Below, one piece after another: positions 1 to 7,694 of a stretch of 46,831 nucleotides of DNA; position 1 is the stretch's first letter; every line of letters begins with the position of its first letter. The stretch lies in contig JASJCP010000061.1 of assembly GCA_030065935.1 (NCBI GenBank), positions 1-46,831 on the forward strand, written 5' to 3'. Both the position numbers and the translations under genes were made by a program. The stretch is from Xenococcaceae cyanobacterium MO_167.B27. GTDB lineage: Bacteria > Cyanobacteriota > Cyanobacteriia > Cyanobacteriales > Xenococcaceae. Under the pieces are notes generated by a model that did not search any database, had not been told where the DNA came from, and worked only from the letters and a program-made list of their open reading frames with translations.

Positions 1-654
1 GTAATCTTGTCAGTAGGGATATTGATGAGACGGCTTAATTGCCATTCTATTGCCAGTAGCCAATCAAATAGTATTAATGGGAAGTCACCGATGTCCCGAC
101 CCTGTATATATAAGATTGTATAGGTTTTTAGTAGGTGTCTAAGGGATGAATTATGAGGGACTCCGAGTGAGGTAATAAGTAATAAGTAATAGGTATCCCG
201 ATCAGAGATATTTATCCCTCACCCCTTGTTTCTTCCTCATCCAGAATCCAGAATCCTTTATTCCTTCATCTTTCCTAAAAATATTTTGAAGTTTTGTAAA
301 CAAACTTTTTCAAAAGTTAAGTTTGGCAAATAAATAGTGGCAACTGATTTATTTTTAATGATTTTTTCATTAATCCGAGTAATATTGTATAGCCAACAAG
401 AAGGGAATAACTAGAAGCAAATTAACCAAGGGTGAAAGTTTTGGGAACATCTGCAATCCTCTTACATATTATTGTTGCCAATTCTGGAAACTTGAGTTAT
501 AAAACAAGTCTAGAAATCAAGATTATCTAGATAGACCGCTAATTATTCTACAGAAACGATTAATTTTTGCTCCCTTTCTGCCTCTATGTAATAAGACATA
601 TTACTGGAATGCTTCAGTATAAGCTTGGTTTGTGAAGTAATGGAACTATAAATC
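1..654. other. Non-coding stretch upstream of sepF
   Basis: I see no convincing gene here. A short tandem repeat (GTAATAA twice, then GTAATAG) lies at 172-192. The last 100 bases are AT-rich and should carry the sepF promoter, but I cannot assign -35/-10 boxes. In many cyanobacteria pipX and the PLP-binding yggS/pipY gene lie directly before sepF; neither is present in these 654 bases. Confidence 0.6.
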
Positions 655-1230
655 ATGATTAACAACATCAAAAATTTCTTGGGATTGACTGACGAAGAAT
701 ACGATGATGAGTACGAAGTTTATGATCCTGATGCAGAAGAAACAGATTTTGCACCTCCAGAGGTAACTCAATACGAATCAAGAGATGTCCCAGCCTCAAA
801 TGAGCGCGATTTTTATAAACCAACCAAATCTAAAAAGGGGGAAAAATCAGTGAGTAATGTTGTGGGAATGCCTGGAATAACTAATAGTAACGCGGAAGTA
901 TCAGTTATTACTCCTCGTTCTTTTGAAGAAATGCCAGAAGTGATCCAAGCTTTGCGAGAAAGAAAATCGGTAATACTTAATCTTAACATGATGAACCCAG
1001 AAGAGGCACAAAGGGCAGTAGATTTTGTGTCAGGGGGGACTTATGCGATGGATGGTCAATATGAGAGAGTAGGAGAAAGTATTTTTCTGTTTACTCCTAG
1101 TTGTGTTAAAGTAAGCACTCGTCCAGAAATTATGGATGATCTAACTAATTCTAATAACCCTAGTAGAGTTCGTCGCCCTGCTCCATACAACACAGATTAT
1201 TTGAATGATTTAAGTGCAGTGGGACAGTAG
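655..1230 (+). CDS. sepF: Cell division protein SepF
   Basis: SepF is a membrane-bound FtsZ partner that tethers and aligns the Z-ring at mid-cell; cyanobacteria (where it is also called Cdv2) lack FtsA and rely on it. The 191-residue protein has the usual plan: a short N-terminal amphipathic stretch ([11 protein letters not shown]), an acidic, disordered linker to about residue 75, and the SepF core at about 80-160. The core includes the segment [19 protein letters not shown], followed by the Gly-rich turn SGGTYAMDG and the strand ESIFLFTP, typical of the dimerising, FtsZ-binding domain. The ATG at 655 is preferred because it supplies the membrane helix. proC follows after 15 bases on the same strand, so the two are probably co-transcribed, an order common in cyanobacteria. 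Confidence 0.93.
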   Translation: MINNIKNFLGLTDEEYDDEYEVYDPDAEETDFAPPEVTQYESRDVPASNERDFYKPTKSKKGEKSVSNVVGMPGITNSNAEVSVITPRSFEEMPEVIQALRERKSVILNLNMMNPEEAQRAVDFVSGGTYAMDGQYERVGESIFLFTPSCVKVSTRPEIMDDLTNSNNPSRVRRPAPYNTDYLNDLSAVGQ

Positions 1231-1245
1231 TTTTCAGTATCAACA

Positions 1246-2064
1246 ATGACATTAGAGAAAATTGATCTAGGGATCATTGGTGGGGGAGTGATCGGCGAAG
1301 CGATCGCTTCCCGTTTATTAGCTAAACAGATATATTCTCCCCAGAACATCTTAGTAAGTGAACCCCAAGCCCAAAGAAGAGAATTTTGGCAACAACAATA
1401 TGGAGTAGGGGTAACAGCAGACAATCAGACTGTAGTGAAAACTGCATCAATTGTCCTCTTGGCGATTAAACCTCAGATATTAGATAAGGTTATTGAACAA
1501 CTGGATTTACCAAGCCCAGTAGCTAGTCCACCCCTGATTATTTCGGTTTTGGCTGGTGTGACTTTAAATAAATTAGAATCAGCCTTCGTTGATTATCCCG
1601 TAATTAGAGTGATGCCCAATACTCCTGCAACTGTAGGAGAGGGAATGAGTGCGCTCGCAGCAGGAAAGAAAGTTAATTCCACCCACATCGAACAAGCTAA
1701 AACAATTTTTAGCGCAGTAGGAGAGATAGTAGAAGTACCAGAATCTATGATGGATGCAGTTACAGGTTTATCAGGTTCGGGTCCTGCTTATGTCGCCTTG
1801 ATGGTAGAAGCCTTAGCAGACGGAGGAGTAGCAGTGGGTTTACCAAGGGCGATCGCTTTCAGGCTAGCAATTCAAACAGTATTAGGTACAGCAACTCTAC
1901 TCAAAGAATCAGATTTACATCCAGCACAATTAAAAGACCGAGTTACTAGCCCAGGAGGAACAACCATTGCAGGGGTTGCAGCCCTAGAAAGAGGAGGTTT
2001 TCGCGCTGCTGTAATCGAAGCGGTAAAAGCATCCTACAGTCGTTCTCAAGAATTACGTAATTAA
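1246..2064 (+). CDS. proC: Pyrroline-5-carboxylate reductase ProC
   Basis: This enzyme makes L-proline by NAD(P)H-dependent reduction of pyrroline-5-carboxylate in the cytosol. The 272-residue length is normal. A Rossmann nucleotide-binding loop GIIGGGVIGEA sits at about residues 9-19. The substrate region VMPNTPATVGEGM is near residue 125. The family signature around DRVTSPGGTTIAGVAALE lies near residue 230 in the dimerisation domain. The gene starts 15 bases after sepF. The C-terminus is unusual: the present frame ends in SQELRN, while a 34-base copy of the gene end at 2395-2428 continues as SQELA then stop. The last codons may therefore have been altered by an insertion or duplication. The enzyme should still be active because the catalytic core is intact. 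Confidence 0.95.
   Translation: MTLEKIDLGIIGGGVIGEAIASRLLAKQIYSPQNILVSEPQAQRREFWQQQYGVGVTADNQTVVKTASIVLLAIKPQILDKVIEQLDLPSPVASPPLIISVLAGVTLNKLESAFVDYPVIRVMPNTPATVGEGMSALAAGKKVNSTHIEQAKTIFSAVGEIVEVPESMMDAVTGLSGSGPAYVALMVEALADGGVAVGLPRAIAFRLAIQTVLGTATLLKESDLHPAQLKDRVTSPGGTTIAGVAALERGGFRAAVIEAVKASYSRSQELRN
2022..2055 (+). repeat. proC 3'-end direct repeat, copy 1
   Basis: These 34 bases are the last coding part of proC and recur exactly at 2395-2428. A further 10 bases upstream match with three differences. The two copies bracket about 340 bases of repeat-rich, non-coding DNA. Confidence 0.9.
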
Positions 2065-2100
2065 TAAGTAATTAGTAATTACTCTAGCATCAAATATTCT

Positions 2101-2222
2101 GTAGGTTGGGTTGCGCTTTCAGTGCGGTCTTGGACGGGACTTTTAAAGTCGCGGTGCGCGACGCAGTCCCTTGGCTTTCCCCACCGAAGCACCTTTCGGG
2201 TATAAGAAGAATGAAACCCAAC
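2101..2222. repeat. MITE-like inverted-repeat element with GC-rich core
   Basis: Short outer arms GTTGGGTT (2105-2112) and AACCCAAC (2215-2222) are inverted repeats of a kind common in cyanobacterial intergenic DNA. Between them is a GC-rich core with GCGGTCTTGGAC (2124-2135), a GGGACT/AGTCCC stem and GGCTTTCCCCAC (2173-2184). The first and last of these core motifs recur, inverted, at the right end of the window (46798-46809 and 46741-46753). It has no coding capacity and looks like a non-autonomous dispersed repeat. Confidence 0.55.
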
Positions 2223-2316
2223 ATTTACCAGGGTAAATCACCAAGAAATTAATATTTCTTGGCTAATATCTCAAGTCCTCTCAAGAGGAATGTTATGTAG
2301 TTTTAATAACAGTTAT

Positions 2317-2371
2317 AGTCTATTTTAATAGACTTATTATATTAGCCTGAAACTTCAGTTTTAGGCGGTTT
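2317..2371. repeat. Dispersed hairpin repeat (AGTCTATT/AATAGACT)
   Basis: An 8-base stem AGTCTATT/AATAGACT with a TT loop (2317-2334) is followed by a segment AGCCTGAAACTTCAG...GGCGG. Similar hairpins occur at 7665-7684 and at 19946-19998. They appear to be members of one intergenic repeat family. Confidence 0.6.
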
Positions 2372-2394
2372 GGTATCCTGAGTATAATGGAAAT

Positions 2395-2428
2395 GGTAAA
2401 AGCATCCTACAGTCGTTCTCAAGAATTA
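2395..2428 (+). repeat. proC 3'-end direct repeat, copy 2
   Basis: Exact 34-base copy of 2022-2055. Read in the proC frame it continues to Gln-Glu-Leu-Ala-stop (about 2420-2433), which looks more like an original proC ending than the one now used. It is followed 7 bases later by a lone IS605-type right end. Confidence 0.9.
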
Positions 2429-2440
2429 GCTTAATCTAGC

Positions 2441-2480
2441 AGAAGCCCCACATCCGTATTGCGGAGCAATCGGTGGTGGA
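2441..2480 (+). mobile_element. Solo IS605-type right-end remnant
   Basis: The segment starting AGAAGCCCCACATCCGTATT and ending in CGGTGGTGG closely resembles the right end that closes the tnpB gene at 4066-4104 (GGAAGCCTACATCCGTAT... CGGTGTAGG). It can fold into a similar, less perfect hairpin. No tnpB precedes it, so it is probably the scar of an earlier element or of recombination between elements. Confidence 0.5.
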
Positions 2481-2559
2481 AACCCGCTTAAAAACAAAAT
2501 TCATCGGTTGCATATCTCATCCTAGGTATGATAAAGCCCCTTCCACGGATGAATGGAAG

Positions 2560-2878
2560 TCAAGATATGGGTTTTTCTTGATTTTCTATATATTTCCTTA
2601 AGGTTGAAATAGTTACACCACCGCACGAAGCAAGAAAATAGCTACTATTCCAAACTACTTTCTTTTTATAGTATGTTTTTTCTTGCTTCGGGTAAAAATT
2701 CTTGTCTCAACTTTCTGCTAGAAACACTTTTTAAACTATTGACCAGTTTACTCAATTGTATGTCTGGATGATACTGAAAAAGCAAGTGAATATGATCTTG
2801 TTCGCCGTTAAACTCTACGATTTTACATTCCCATTTATCAAGTAGAGATTCAAATATTTCGTGAAGCCTATCTATCAT
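2560..2878 (-). pseudogene. tnpA: IS200-type Y1 transposase TnpA, truncated and frameshifted
   Basis: TnpA of IS200/IS605 elements is a small (about 140 residue) HUH single-strand transposase. The first open part (2666-2878) contains the HUH motif in EQDHIHLLF and the conserved SLKSVSSRKLRQEF segment. Then an extra A in the run after Glu-Ala-Arg-Lys shifts the frame. The downstream frame (to the stop at 2560-2562) still reads SYFLASCGGVTISTLRKYIE then Asn-Gln, with the catalytic Tyr and the metal-binding Gln four residues on. The N-terminal third is missing; in-frame stops lie just upstream of the Met at 2878. The gene is inactive by two independent lesions. Confidence 0.85.
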
Positions 2879-2948
2879 TGATAAAGACAGACCAAATTAC
2901 TACTCCCAGAAGAAACAGCTACCCATCATCAAAAAAGACCTGGTAACT

Positions 2949-4100
2949 GTGGGTTGGAGTAAAGAATTGCTCGATTTTCAGAGCGTGCCATCTCAAACCT
3001 TACAGGAAGTATGTAAAAGAGCAGAGTTAGCATTCAACCGTTACATATCTGGTGATAGTAGTGGGAAACGTAGCGGTAAACCTCGCTTTAAAAATACTGC
3101 TCGTTTCAGATCGATGGTTATGACAGGGGCAAAACTGCATTCTTGTTCCGTCGGCGGTAAATTTCTTTATCTGGTTTTGCTAAAACTAGGACTAATTAAA
3201 ATCCGCCATCATCGACCATTACCCGATGGGGCAATATTGAAACAAGCTCAGATAATCAAAAAAGTCGATGGATGGTATATCAATCTAAAGCTGGAAGACA
3301 AGACCATTCCAGATTTTACGCCCCTATTCACGCCCACTTGGGATAACTCAATAGGGATGGATGCAGTACTTCATGAAGATGATTATCTGGCAACATCAGA
3401 AGGGTTTAAGCTACCTTCTCTCAAGTCATTTCGGAAATCTCAAGATAAACTAGCGCGCATATCGAAGCGCAAATCTAGCAAAAAAAAGGGTAGTAAAGCC
3501 AGACTTAAGTTAGCCAAACAGGAATCCAAAATACATCAACAAATAGCTGGAGCCAGACTAGACCATGCTTACAATACTGCTCATGCACTTTTGGCGACGG
3601 GCGCGTCTGTTTTCTTCTACGAAAAGTTAAATCTTAAAGGTTTAACCAGACGAAATAATCCCAAACAGGACGAGCTTGGCAACTATATTCCTAACGGAAA
3701 TAAAGCTAAATCAGGACTTAACAAGTCTTGGACTGATGCTGCTTTTGGTCAATTTTTCTCTATCCTTAGTTACATAGCTGAAAAAGCTGGAGCTAAGGCG
3801 ATTGAAGTAAATCCTGCTTATACTTCTCAACTGCTGAGTTATAAAGATGAATTTGTCTTTACTGATTGCAGCATCAGGGAATATTGGGATGAAGAATTAA
3901 AGCTCTGGATTGACCGTGATATATCAAGCTCGGTCAATATTAAGAGAGTGGGACTGGGCTTGTTTCCCACTATAAAACGCCGTAAAGGGAATCCAGTAAT
4001 AGTCAATTCTATTACCAATAGTACCTCTAAGGAAGTTCTGCTTGTCCATCAATTATGGGCAACTCGGAAGCCTACATCCGTATGGGAAGCATCGGTGTAG
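2949..4100 (+). CDS. tnpB: TnpB RNA-guided nuclease of IS605 type, 5'-truncated
   Basis: TnpB is the RuvC-like, omega-RNA-guided DNA nuclease ancestral to Cas12. The RuvC acidic residues are present: Asp in GMDAVL (about 138), Glu in FYEKLNLKGL (225) and Asp in IDRDISSSVNIKR (322/324). The usual four Zn-finger cysteines between YTSQ and DRD are missing (TSQLLSYKDEF... EYWDEELKLW); from memory, one cyanobacterial TnpB subfamily shares this trait. The 383-residue frame begins with GTG at 2949 and stays open upstream into tnpA-derived sequence with no start codon. The normal 40-50 residue N-terminal region is gone, so the gene is probably a relic. The C-terminal tail runs into the right-end hairpin, which contains the stop. 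Confidence 0.8.
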   Translation: MGWSKELLDFQSVPSQTLQEVCKRAELAFNRYISGDSSGKRSGKPRFKNTARFRSMVMTGAKLHSCSVGGKFLYLVLLKLGLIKIRHHRPLPDGAILKQAQIIKKVDGWYINLKLEDKTIPDFTPLFTPTWDNSIGMDAVLHEDDYLATSEGFKLPSLKSFRKSQDKLARISKRKSSKKKGSKARLKLAKQESKIHQQIAGARLDHAYNTAHALLATGASVFFYEKLNLKGLTRRNNPKQDELGNYIPNGNKAKSGLNKSWTDAAFGQFFSILSYIAEKAGAKAIEVNPAYTSQLLSYKDEFVFTDCSIREYWDEELKLWIDRDISSSVNIKRVGLGLFPTIKRRKGNPVIVNSITNSTSKEVLLVHQLWATRKPTSVWEASV

Positions 4101-4104
4101 GTAA
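3985..4104 (+). ncRNA. Possible omega-RNA (right-end RNA) of the tnpB element
   Basis: In IS605 elements the guide RNA for TnpB comes from the 3' end of tnpB plus the right end. Here the right-end hairpin CCTACA/TGTAGG, with an inner CCG/CGG pairing, lies at 4071-4101. The RNA start is a guess, and the guide would be the sequence just after about 4104. This is inferred from family knowledge only. Confidence 0.3.
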
Positions 4105-4150
4105 GTCACGTAACTGATAAGCAATTAATAGCGTGATAATTGATAATTAT

Positions 4151-5017
4151 TTATTCTTGAAGATTCACAATTATTGCTTCGCCAAACCAGTAATCTTCCA
4201 TATCCAGTGCAGTTTTAATTTGTAAACCATAGTAGGGATTACCAATAAAAAATTGGTTATTTTGGGACTCGGTGGCCAACAAAGCAACAGCATGAGAAAA
4301 TCTGACTCCGTTATTTTTACTTTTTTCTTTAACGTGAAGTAAAGCTGGTTTATTGATCTTAATTAAATCATCGAGAGTTAAATTATGCTGGTATTGAGGA
4401 TTTAATCCTAATTTTTCCATTACCTTAATTTCCACCAAAGCAGTAGTACCCAAGCGATTAGTTTGAGTTAACTTACTAACAGCTTTTTCTGTCAAATTAG
4501 GGTGGGTTTTGGTATAGCGAGCCAGAGTAGCAATAGCAGAAGGCGCACAAGTATAAAGAGTAGTTTGAATTACAACCCCATTAACAATTAATGGTTTTTT
4601 GATCAGATTCGTAACTGGTTGTAAAAAATAAAATAGAATACTCAGAGCTAGAGAAATTACTCCCACTCCCACAGATAGCTGCATGATTTTTTGACGATAG
4701 CGTTTCCCATTTAGTTCTAAAGCAATCAATAAACCTAAGACGAAAAAACCGGCAACAAAAATGATTTTTAGATAATAAGCACCTAAATATAAAAGTATTA
4801 TTGAAGGAAAGATTTGGGGTAATAAAGGAGCAAGATTAAACTTATCAATTATAATTAAAATTCCTAAGATAAATGATAGCGCAACGATAAATACTACTAA
4901 GAAGTTTTGATGTTTTTCAAGAGCATTTTCCGAAGTTATCCCACTAAAAGCTAATTGTTTTCCCCACAGACTACCAGCCATAAAAGCAACAACACATACA
5001 AGCCCTAAAATTATCAT
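4151..5017 (-). CDS. Membrane protein with C39-like peptidase domain
   Basis: The N-terminal half has four to five hydrophobic segments (about residues 1-18, 39-58, 70-100, 113-132). The C-terminal half (about 148-288) looks like a C39 (bacteriocin-leader type) papain fold: oxyanion Gln151, nucleophile Cys157 in LYTCAPSAIATLA, and His242 in FSHAVALL. The third catalytic position, normally Asp, is Asn260 in IGNPYYG. Unlike the processing transporters there is no ABC ATPase part, and no transporter gene is nearby. It may cleave or bind peptides at the membrane, but the substrate is unknown. The gene stands alone between the IS605 remnant and the DUF2780 gene. The C39 assignment is fairly good; activity is uncertain. 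Confidence 0.65.
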   Translation of the reverse strand: MIILGLVCVVAFMAGSLWGKQLAFSGITSENALEKHQNFLVVFIVALSFILGILIIIDKFNLAPLLPQIFPSIILLYLGAYYLKIIFVAGFFVLGLLIALELNGKRYRQKIMQLSVGVGVISLALSILFYFLQPVTNLIKKPLIVNGVVIQTTLYTCAPSAIATLARYTKTHPNLTEKAVSKLTQTNRLGTTALVEIKVMEKLGLNPQYQHNLTLDDLIKINKPALLHVKEKSKNNGVRFSHAVALLATESQNNQFFIGNPYYGLQIKTALDMEDYWFGEAIIVNLQE

Positions 5018-5124
5018 AAGTATTAATCACTACTCCCTCATATCCCATTGGCTTCTAGTATGAGAGAGAAAAATTCAATTTGGCTGTGATTTCAGTAACT
5101 TGAGATTTTTATTACATAACTAAC

Positions 5125-5150
5125 TAGGGGTAATTCATCAATTACCCCTA
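5125..5150 (-). terminator. Perfect 11-bp hairpin after the DUF2780 gene
   Basis: TAGGGGTAATT (5125-5135) and AATTACCCCTA (5140-5150) pair perfectly with a 4-base loop. The hairpin lies about 30 bases past the stop of the leftward DUF2780 gene. No strong T-run follows, so it could be a terminator or an mRNA 3'-stability hairpin. Confidence 0.6.
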
Positions 5151-5178
5151 CTGACCAATAACCGCCTTGAATATTAGA

Positions 5179-5565
5179 TCATTTTAAAACTTGAGCTAGC
5201 AAGTCTTTTACTCCATCTCCACCTTGATTTTGAACAAAAGAAAGAATTATTGGGACAAACTGACTAACCATAGTGGGATTTAAGCCCAACTGACCAAAAC
5301 CACCAGCCAAAGCTGCTAGAGTAGCAACCTTACCACCGCCTCCCATAGCACCAGCTAAACCACCAATAGCACCAGCCAAACCGCTACTAGGTTGAGGTGC
5401 AGCACCTATTAAATCCCCGATACCAGGAATAACGCTGGCTACTTGAGCAAATTCACCGTCTCCTAGTTGCTCTTTTGCCAACTGAAAGATTAATCCTGCA
5501 CCACCTTTAGCTTGATTTTCATCAACATCTAAATTACTAGTTAAGTTTTGAATTAGCTCCATCAT
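5179..5565 (-). CDS. DUF2780-like small protein
   Basis: A 128-residue protein with no signal peptide. It has an N-terminal helix (ELIQNLTSNLDVDENQA), a segment KGGAGLIFQLAKEQLGDGEF, the motif VIPGIGDLIGAAP, a Gly/Ala-rich middle (about 62-90) and a C-terminal helical part ending FVQNQGGDGVKDLLAQVLK. This arrangement is what I know from DUF2780 (VcgC/VcgE-type) proteins, whose function is not known. Two Met codons begin the frame; the second (ELIQ...) could equally be the start. It lies between two hairpins and looks monocistronic. Confidence 0.65.
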   Translation of the reverse strand: MMELIQNLTSNLDVDENQAKGGAGLIFQLAKEQLGDGEFAQVASVIPGIGDLIGAAPQPSSGLAGAIGGLAGAMGGGGKVATLAALAGGFGQLGLNPTMVSQFVPIILSFVQNQGGDGVKDLLAQVLK

Positions 5566-5696
5566 AATTTAAGACCCAGAAATAAATCATTACTCTGATT
5601 AATATTCCCAAAAAAACAGTTATTGTTGCAGTAAGAAAACATTAAATTATATTTACACAGATGTAATCTAAAACTGCTGTAATTATGAGTTGGACT

Positions 5697-5725
5697 AAAA
5701 AAAGGCTCTGCCTTAAACAGAACCT
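5697..5725 (-). terminator. Rho-independent terminator of acsF
   Basis: Read on the minus strand, an 8-bp stem AGGTTCTG/CAGAGCCT (one G-U pair) with a 7-base loop is followed directly by seven T. It lies 37 bases after the acsF stop. Confidence 0.8.
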
Positions 5726-5761
5726 CAGCAATTTTGTAGATTAAAATCAGGAGCTTAATAG

Positions 5762-6838
5762 TTAACGTACTGTTCCTTCCAGATGATCTACACGAATTGG
5801 CTTAATGAAAAACATATTGATTAACTCTAAGCCGTTAGATAGGTAACAAGGTAGTTTTTGTAAGAATTTAAGAGGAGCAGGAGCATTAGAAGCCACAATT
5901 TCTCTTAACTTCTCATTGTTCGCAACACAAACTTCTAGATGCTCGTAAAACTCAGGTTTATTTACATCCAGAATTACAGGGAAAACTCTACCAGCAGTTT
6001 CGTTAGTTTTCTCGATTACAAGCTTGTCGTATTCTCTAGCATCTAAACCGAGAGTAGCATAAAAACCAGAACGCTGAACATCGTTGAGATACATAGTAGC
6101 AAACACAGAAAGCAAGAAGAAGCGACACCATAAACGAGCTTTCCAATCGTTGAGGATATTGGGTTGTGCTTTCATAATGGCATCAAAGAAGTCACCATGA
6201 CGGTTTTCATCCTGACACCAGTTTTCAAAGAAACGAAATATAGGATAAACTCTGTTTTCTGGGTGCTGTTCTAGATGACGATAAATTGTGATGTAACGCC
6301 AGTAGCCAATTTTCTCAGAAAGATAGGTAGCGTAGAAGATAAATTTAGGCTTGAAGAAAGTATATTTACGACTCTTGGTTAAGAATCCTAAATCTAAAGA
6401 AAGATTGAAGTCTGATAAAGCTTTGTTCAGGAAACCAGCATGACGCGCTTCATCTCTGGACATGAGAGTGAAAATCTCTGCTAAGACTGCATTTTTCCCT
6501 TTTAAACGTCTGCCTAATTCTTTATATAAGAGAAAGCCTGAAAATTCCGCCGTACAGGAACGTTCGAGAAACTCTACAAATAGTTTACGAGTCTCACCAT
6601 CAATATGATCCCAAGAGCGGTTAAACTCTTCATCTCTAACGAAGTGATGACGATTGTAGTCAACTCTAAATTCTTCTAAGATGGCTTTTAGCTCGTCTTC
6701 ATTGACAGAAATGTCCATATTAGCCATTTCTTCAAAGTCTGTAGTGTAAAAACGAGGAGTCAAAATCGTTTCTTTCGCAGGAGCTTTAATCCCTGGACGA
6801 ATTTCCTCAAACTGTGGTTTCTTAAGGCTATCTACCAT
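5762..6838 (-). CDS. acsF: Aerobic Mg-protoporphyrin IX monomethyl ester cyclase (AcsF)
   Basis: This diiron oxygenase forms the isocyclic (E) ring of chlorophyll, turning Mg-protoporphyrin IX monomethyl ester into divinyl protochlorophyllide with O2. The length of 358 residues is normal. Ligand motifs are clear: Glu98 in [18 protein letters not shown], Glu130/His133 in [11 protein letters not shown], and Glu211/His214 in [12 protein letters not shown]. The N-terminal conserved part [18 protein letters not shown] is present. Cyanobacteria often have two paralogues, one for normal and one for low oxygen; I cannot tell from this sequence which one this is. It is transcribed away from cp12 across a 341-base shared upstream region and ends in a good terminator. 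Confidence 0.96.
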   Translation of the reverse strand: MVDSLKKPQFEEIRPGIKAPAKETILTPRFYTTDFEEMANMDISVNEDELKAILEEFRVDYNRHHFVRDEEFNRSWDHIDGETRKLFVEFLERSCTAEFSGFLLYKELGRRLKGKNAVLAEIFTLMSRDEARHAGFLNKALSDFNLSLDLGFLTKSRKYTFFKPKFIFYATYLSEKIGYWRYITIYRHLEQHPENRVYPIFRFFENWCQDENRHGDFFDAIMKAQPNILNDWKARLWCRFFLLSVFATMYLNDVQRSGFYATLGLDAREYDKLVIEKTNETAGRVFPVILDVNKPEFYEHLEVCVANNEKLREIVASNAPAPLKFLQKLPCYLSNGLELINMFFIKPIRVDHLEGTVR

Positions 6839-7179
6839 TATGTTTGTATTGAATTATAATTGCTGTTGTTAAGTAGGGGAATGTACCCTATTTACGCGCG
6901 TTAAGTTACATTCTGCAATATTTTGAGACAGTATAGGGAAGTTAGTTAACGAATATTAACTTGAGATTCGGTAATCCCTATATTTTGAGGCTTCAGTATC
7001 AAGAAAATTCCACGCTACAATCGTTAGGGAACAAGAATAGCGGAAGCTTTTGACTGTACTAAATACTACCAAAGACATAGAAGCTCTGTAGTATTATGCT
7101 AGGCATAGCACATAGTAAACTACAAAATAGTTGAGCTATAAATAAATCCATAAACACAAGTAAAAAATAAGAGGACAGA
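6839..7179. promoter_or_regulatory. Divergent acsF/cp12 upstream region with inverted repeats
   Basis: This region must hold promoters for both genes. An 8-base inverted repeat AATACTAC (7062-7069) / GTAGTATT (7088-7095) and a hairpin TGCTA-GGCA-TAGCA (7097-7110) lie 70-120 bases before the cp12 start, where an operator or leader structure could act. A good ribosome-binding site (AGAGGA) precedes the cp12 ATG. I could not assign a specific regulator. Confidence 0.5.
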
Positions 7180-7404
7180 ATGAGCAACATACAAGAAAAA
7201 ATACAAAAGGAAAAAGAACAAGCAAGAGAAGTATGCAGCATAGAAGGGGCGGCTTCTGGCGAGTGTGCTGCTGCTTGGGATGCAGTGGAAGAACTACAAG
7301 CAGAAGCATCTCATCAAAGAGCAAAAGCTCCACAGAAGAATTCTCTAGAACAATACTGTGATATGAATCCTGATGCTCCAGAGTGTCGGGTGTATGAAGA
7401 CTAA
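7180..7404 (+). CDS. cp12: CP12, Calvin-cycle redox switch protein
   Basis: CP12 is a small, mostly disordered protein that, when oxidised in the dark, bridges GAPDH and phosphoribulokinase into an inactive complex. The 74-residue sequence has both Cys pairs: Cys19/Cys29 (VCSIEGAASGECA) and Cys60/Cys69. It has the core AWDAVEELQAEASHQ that binds phosphoribulokinase, and the GAPDH-binding tail DMNPDAPECRVYED. All key residues look intact. A clear AGAGGA ribosome-binding site sits before the ATG. It is divergent from acsF, so chlorophyll synthesis and carbon-fixation control share an upstream region here. Confidence 0.96.
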   Translation: MSNIQEKIQKEKEQAREVCSIEGAASGECAAAWDAVEELQAEASHQRAKAPQKNSLEQYCDMNPDAPECRVYED

Positions 7405-7664
7405 GTCAAAAAAGACATAAGGGATGAAGGATGAGCTATGGTGTGTAAGAAGGTTAAACACACCTCTCCTAAATCCCTTTCTTCCTAAACAACGACCCCG
7501 AGAGGCAACAGGAACTTGCTCTAGACAGCTTTAATATCGACCTACTAGCTGCGTACCTCAACCAAGGAATATGGGTATATTGCTAGGATTCTCAATGAAT
7601 AGATAAACTAGTGGGATCACAATTCCTACCCCTGCTGGAAATAAATTTCGGAGTCTGATATATA

Positions 7665-7684
7665 AAGTCGGTTCCAACCGACTT
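7665..7684. repeat. Dispersed hairpin repeat (AAGTCGGTT/AACCGACTT)
   Basis: A 9-base perfect stem with a CC loop. It resembles the hairpins at 2317-2334 and 19946-19998 and abuts the tnpB relic. Confidence 0.6.
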
Positions 7685-7694
7685 ATTACAAGGC

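Larger units (their letters stand above)
2500..4104. mobile_element. Decayed IS200/IS605 element (tnpA and tnpB divergent)
   Basis: A left-end-type hairpin CTTCCA/TGGAAG with an 8-base loop (2540-2559) lies next to the tnpA stop. tnpA runs leftward, tnpB runs rightward, and the right-end hairpin CCTACA/TGTAGG (4071-4101) overlaps the tnpB stop. This is the standard divergent IS605 layout. Both genes have lost their 5' parts at one junction around 2879-2890, so the copy cannot move by itself. The exact outer boundaries are inferred. Confidence 0.75.

Noticed and set aside
7059-7333. Leftward frames opposite cp12
   Set aside because: Low-complexity Leu/Ser/Phe translations that are mirror images of the cp12 codons.
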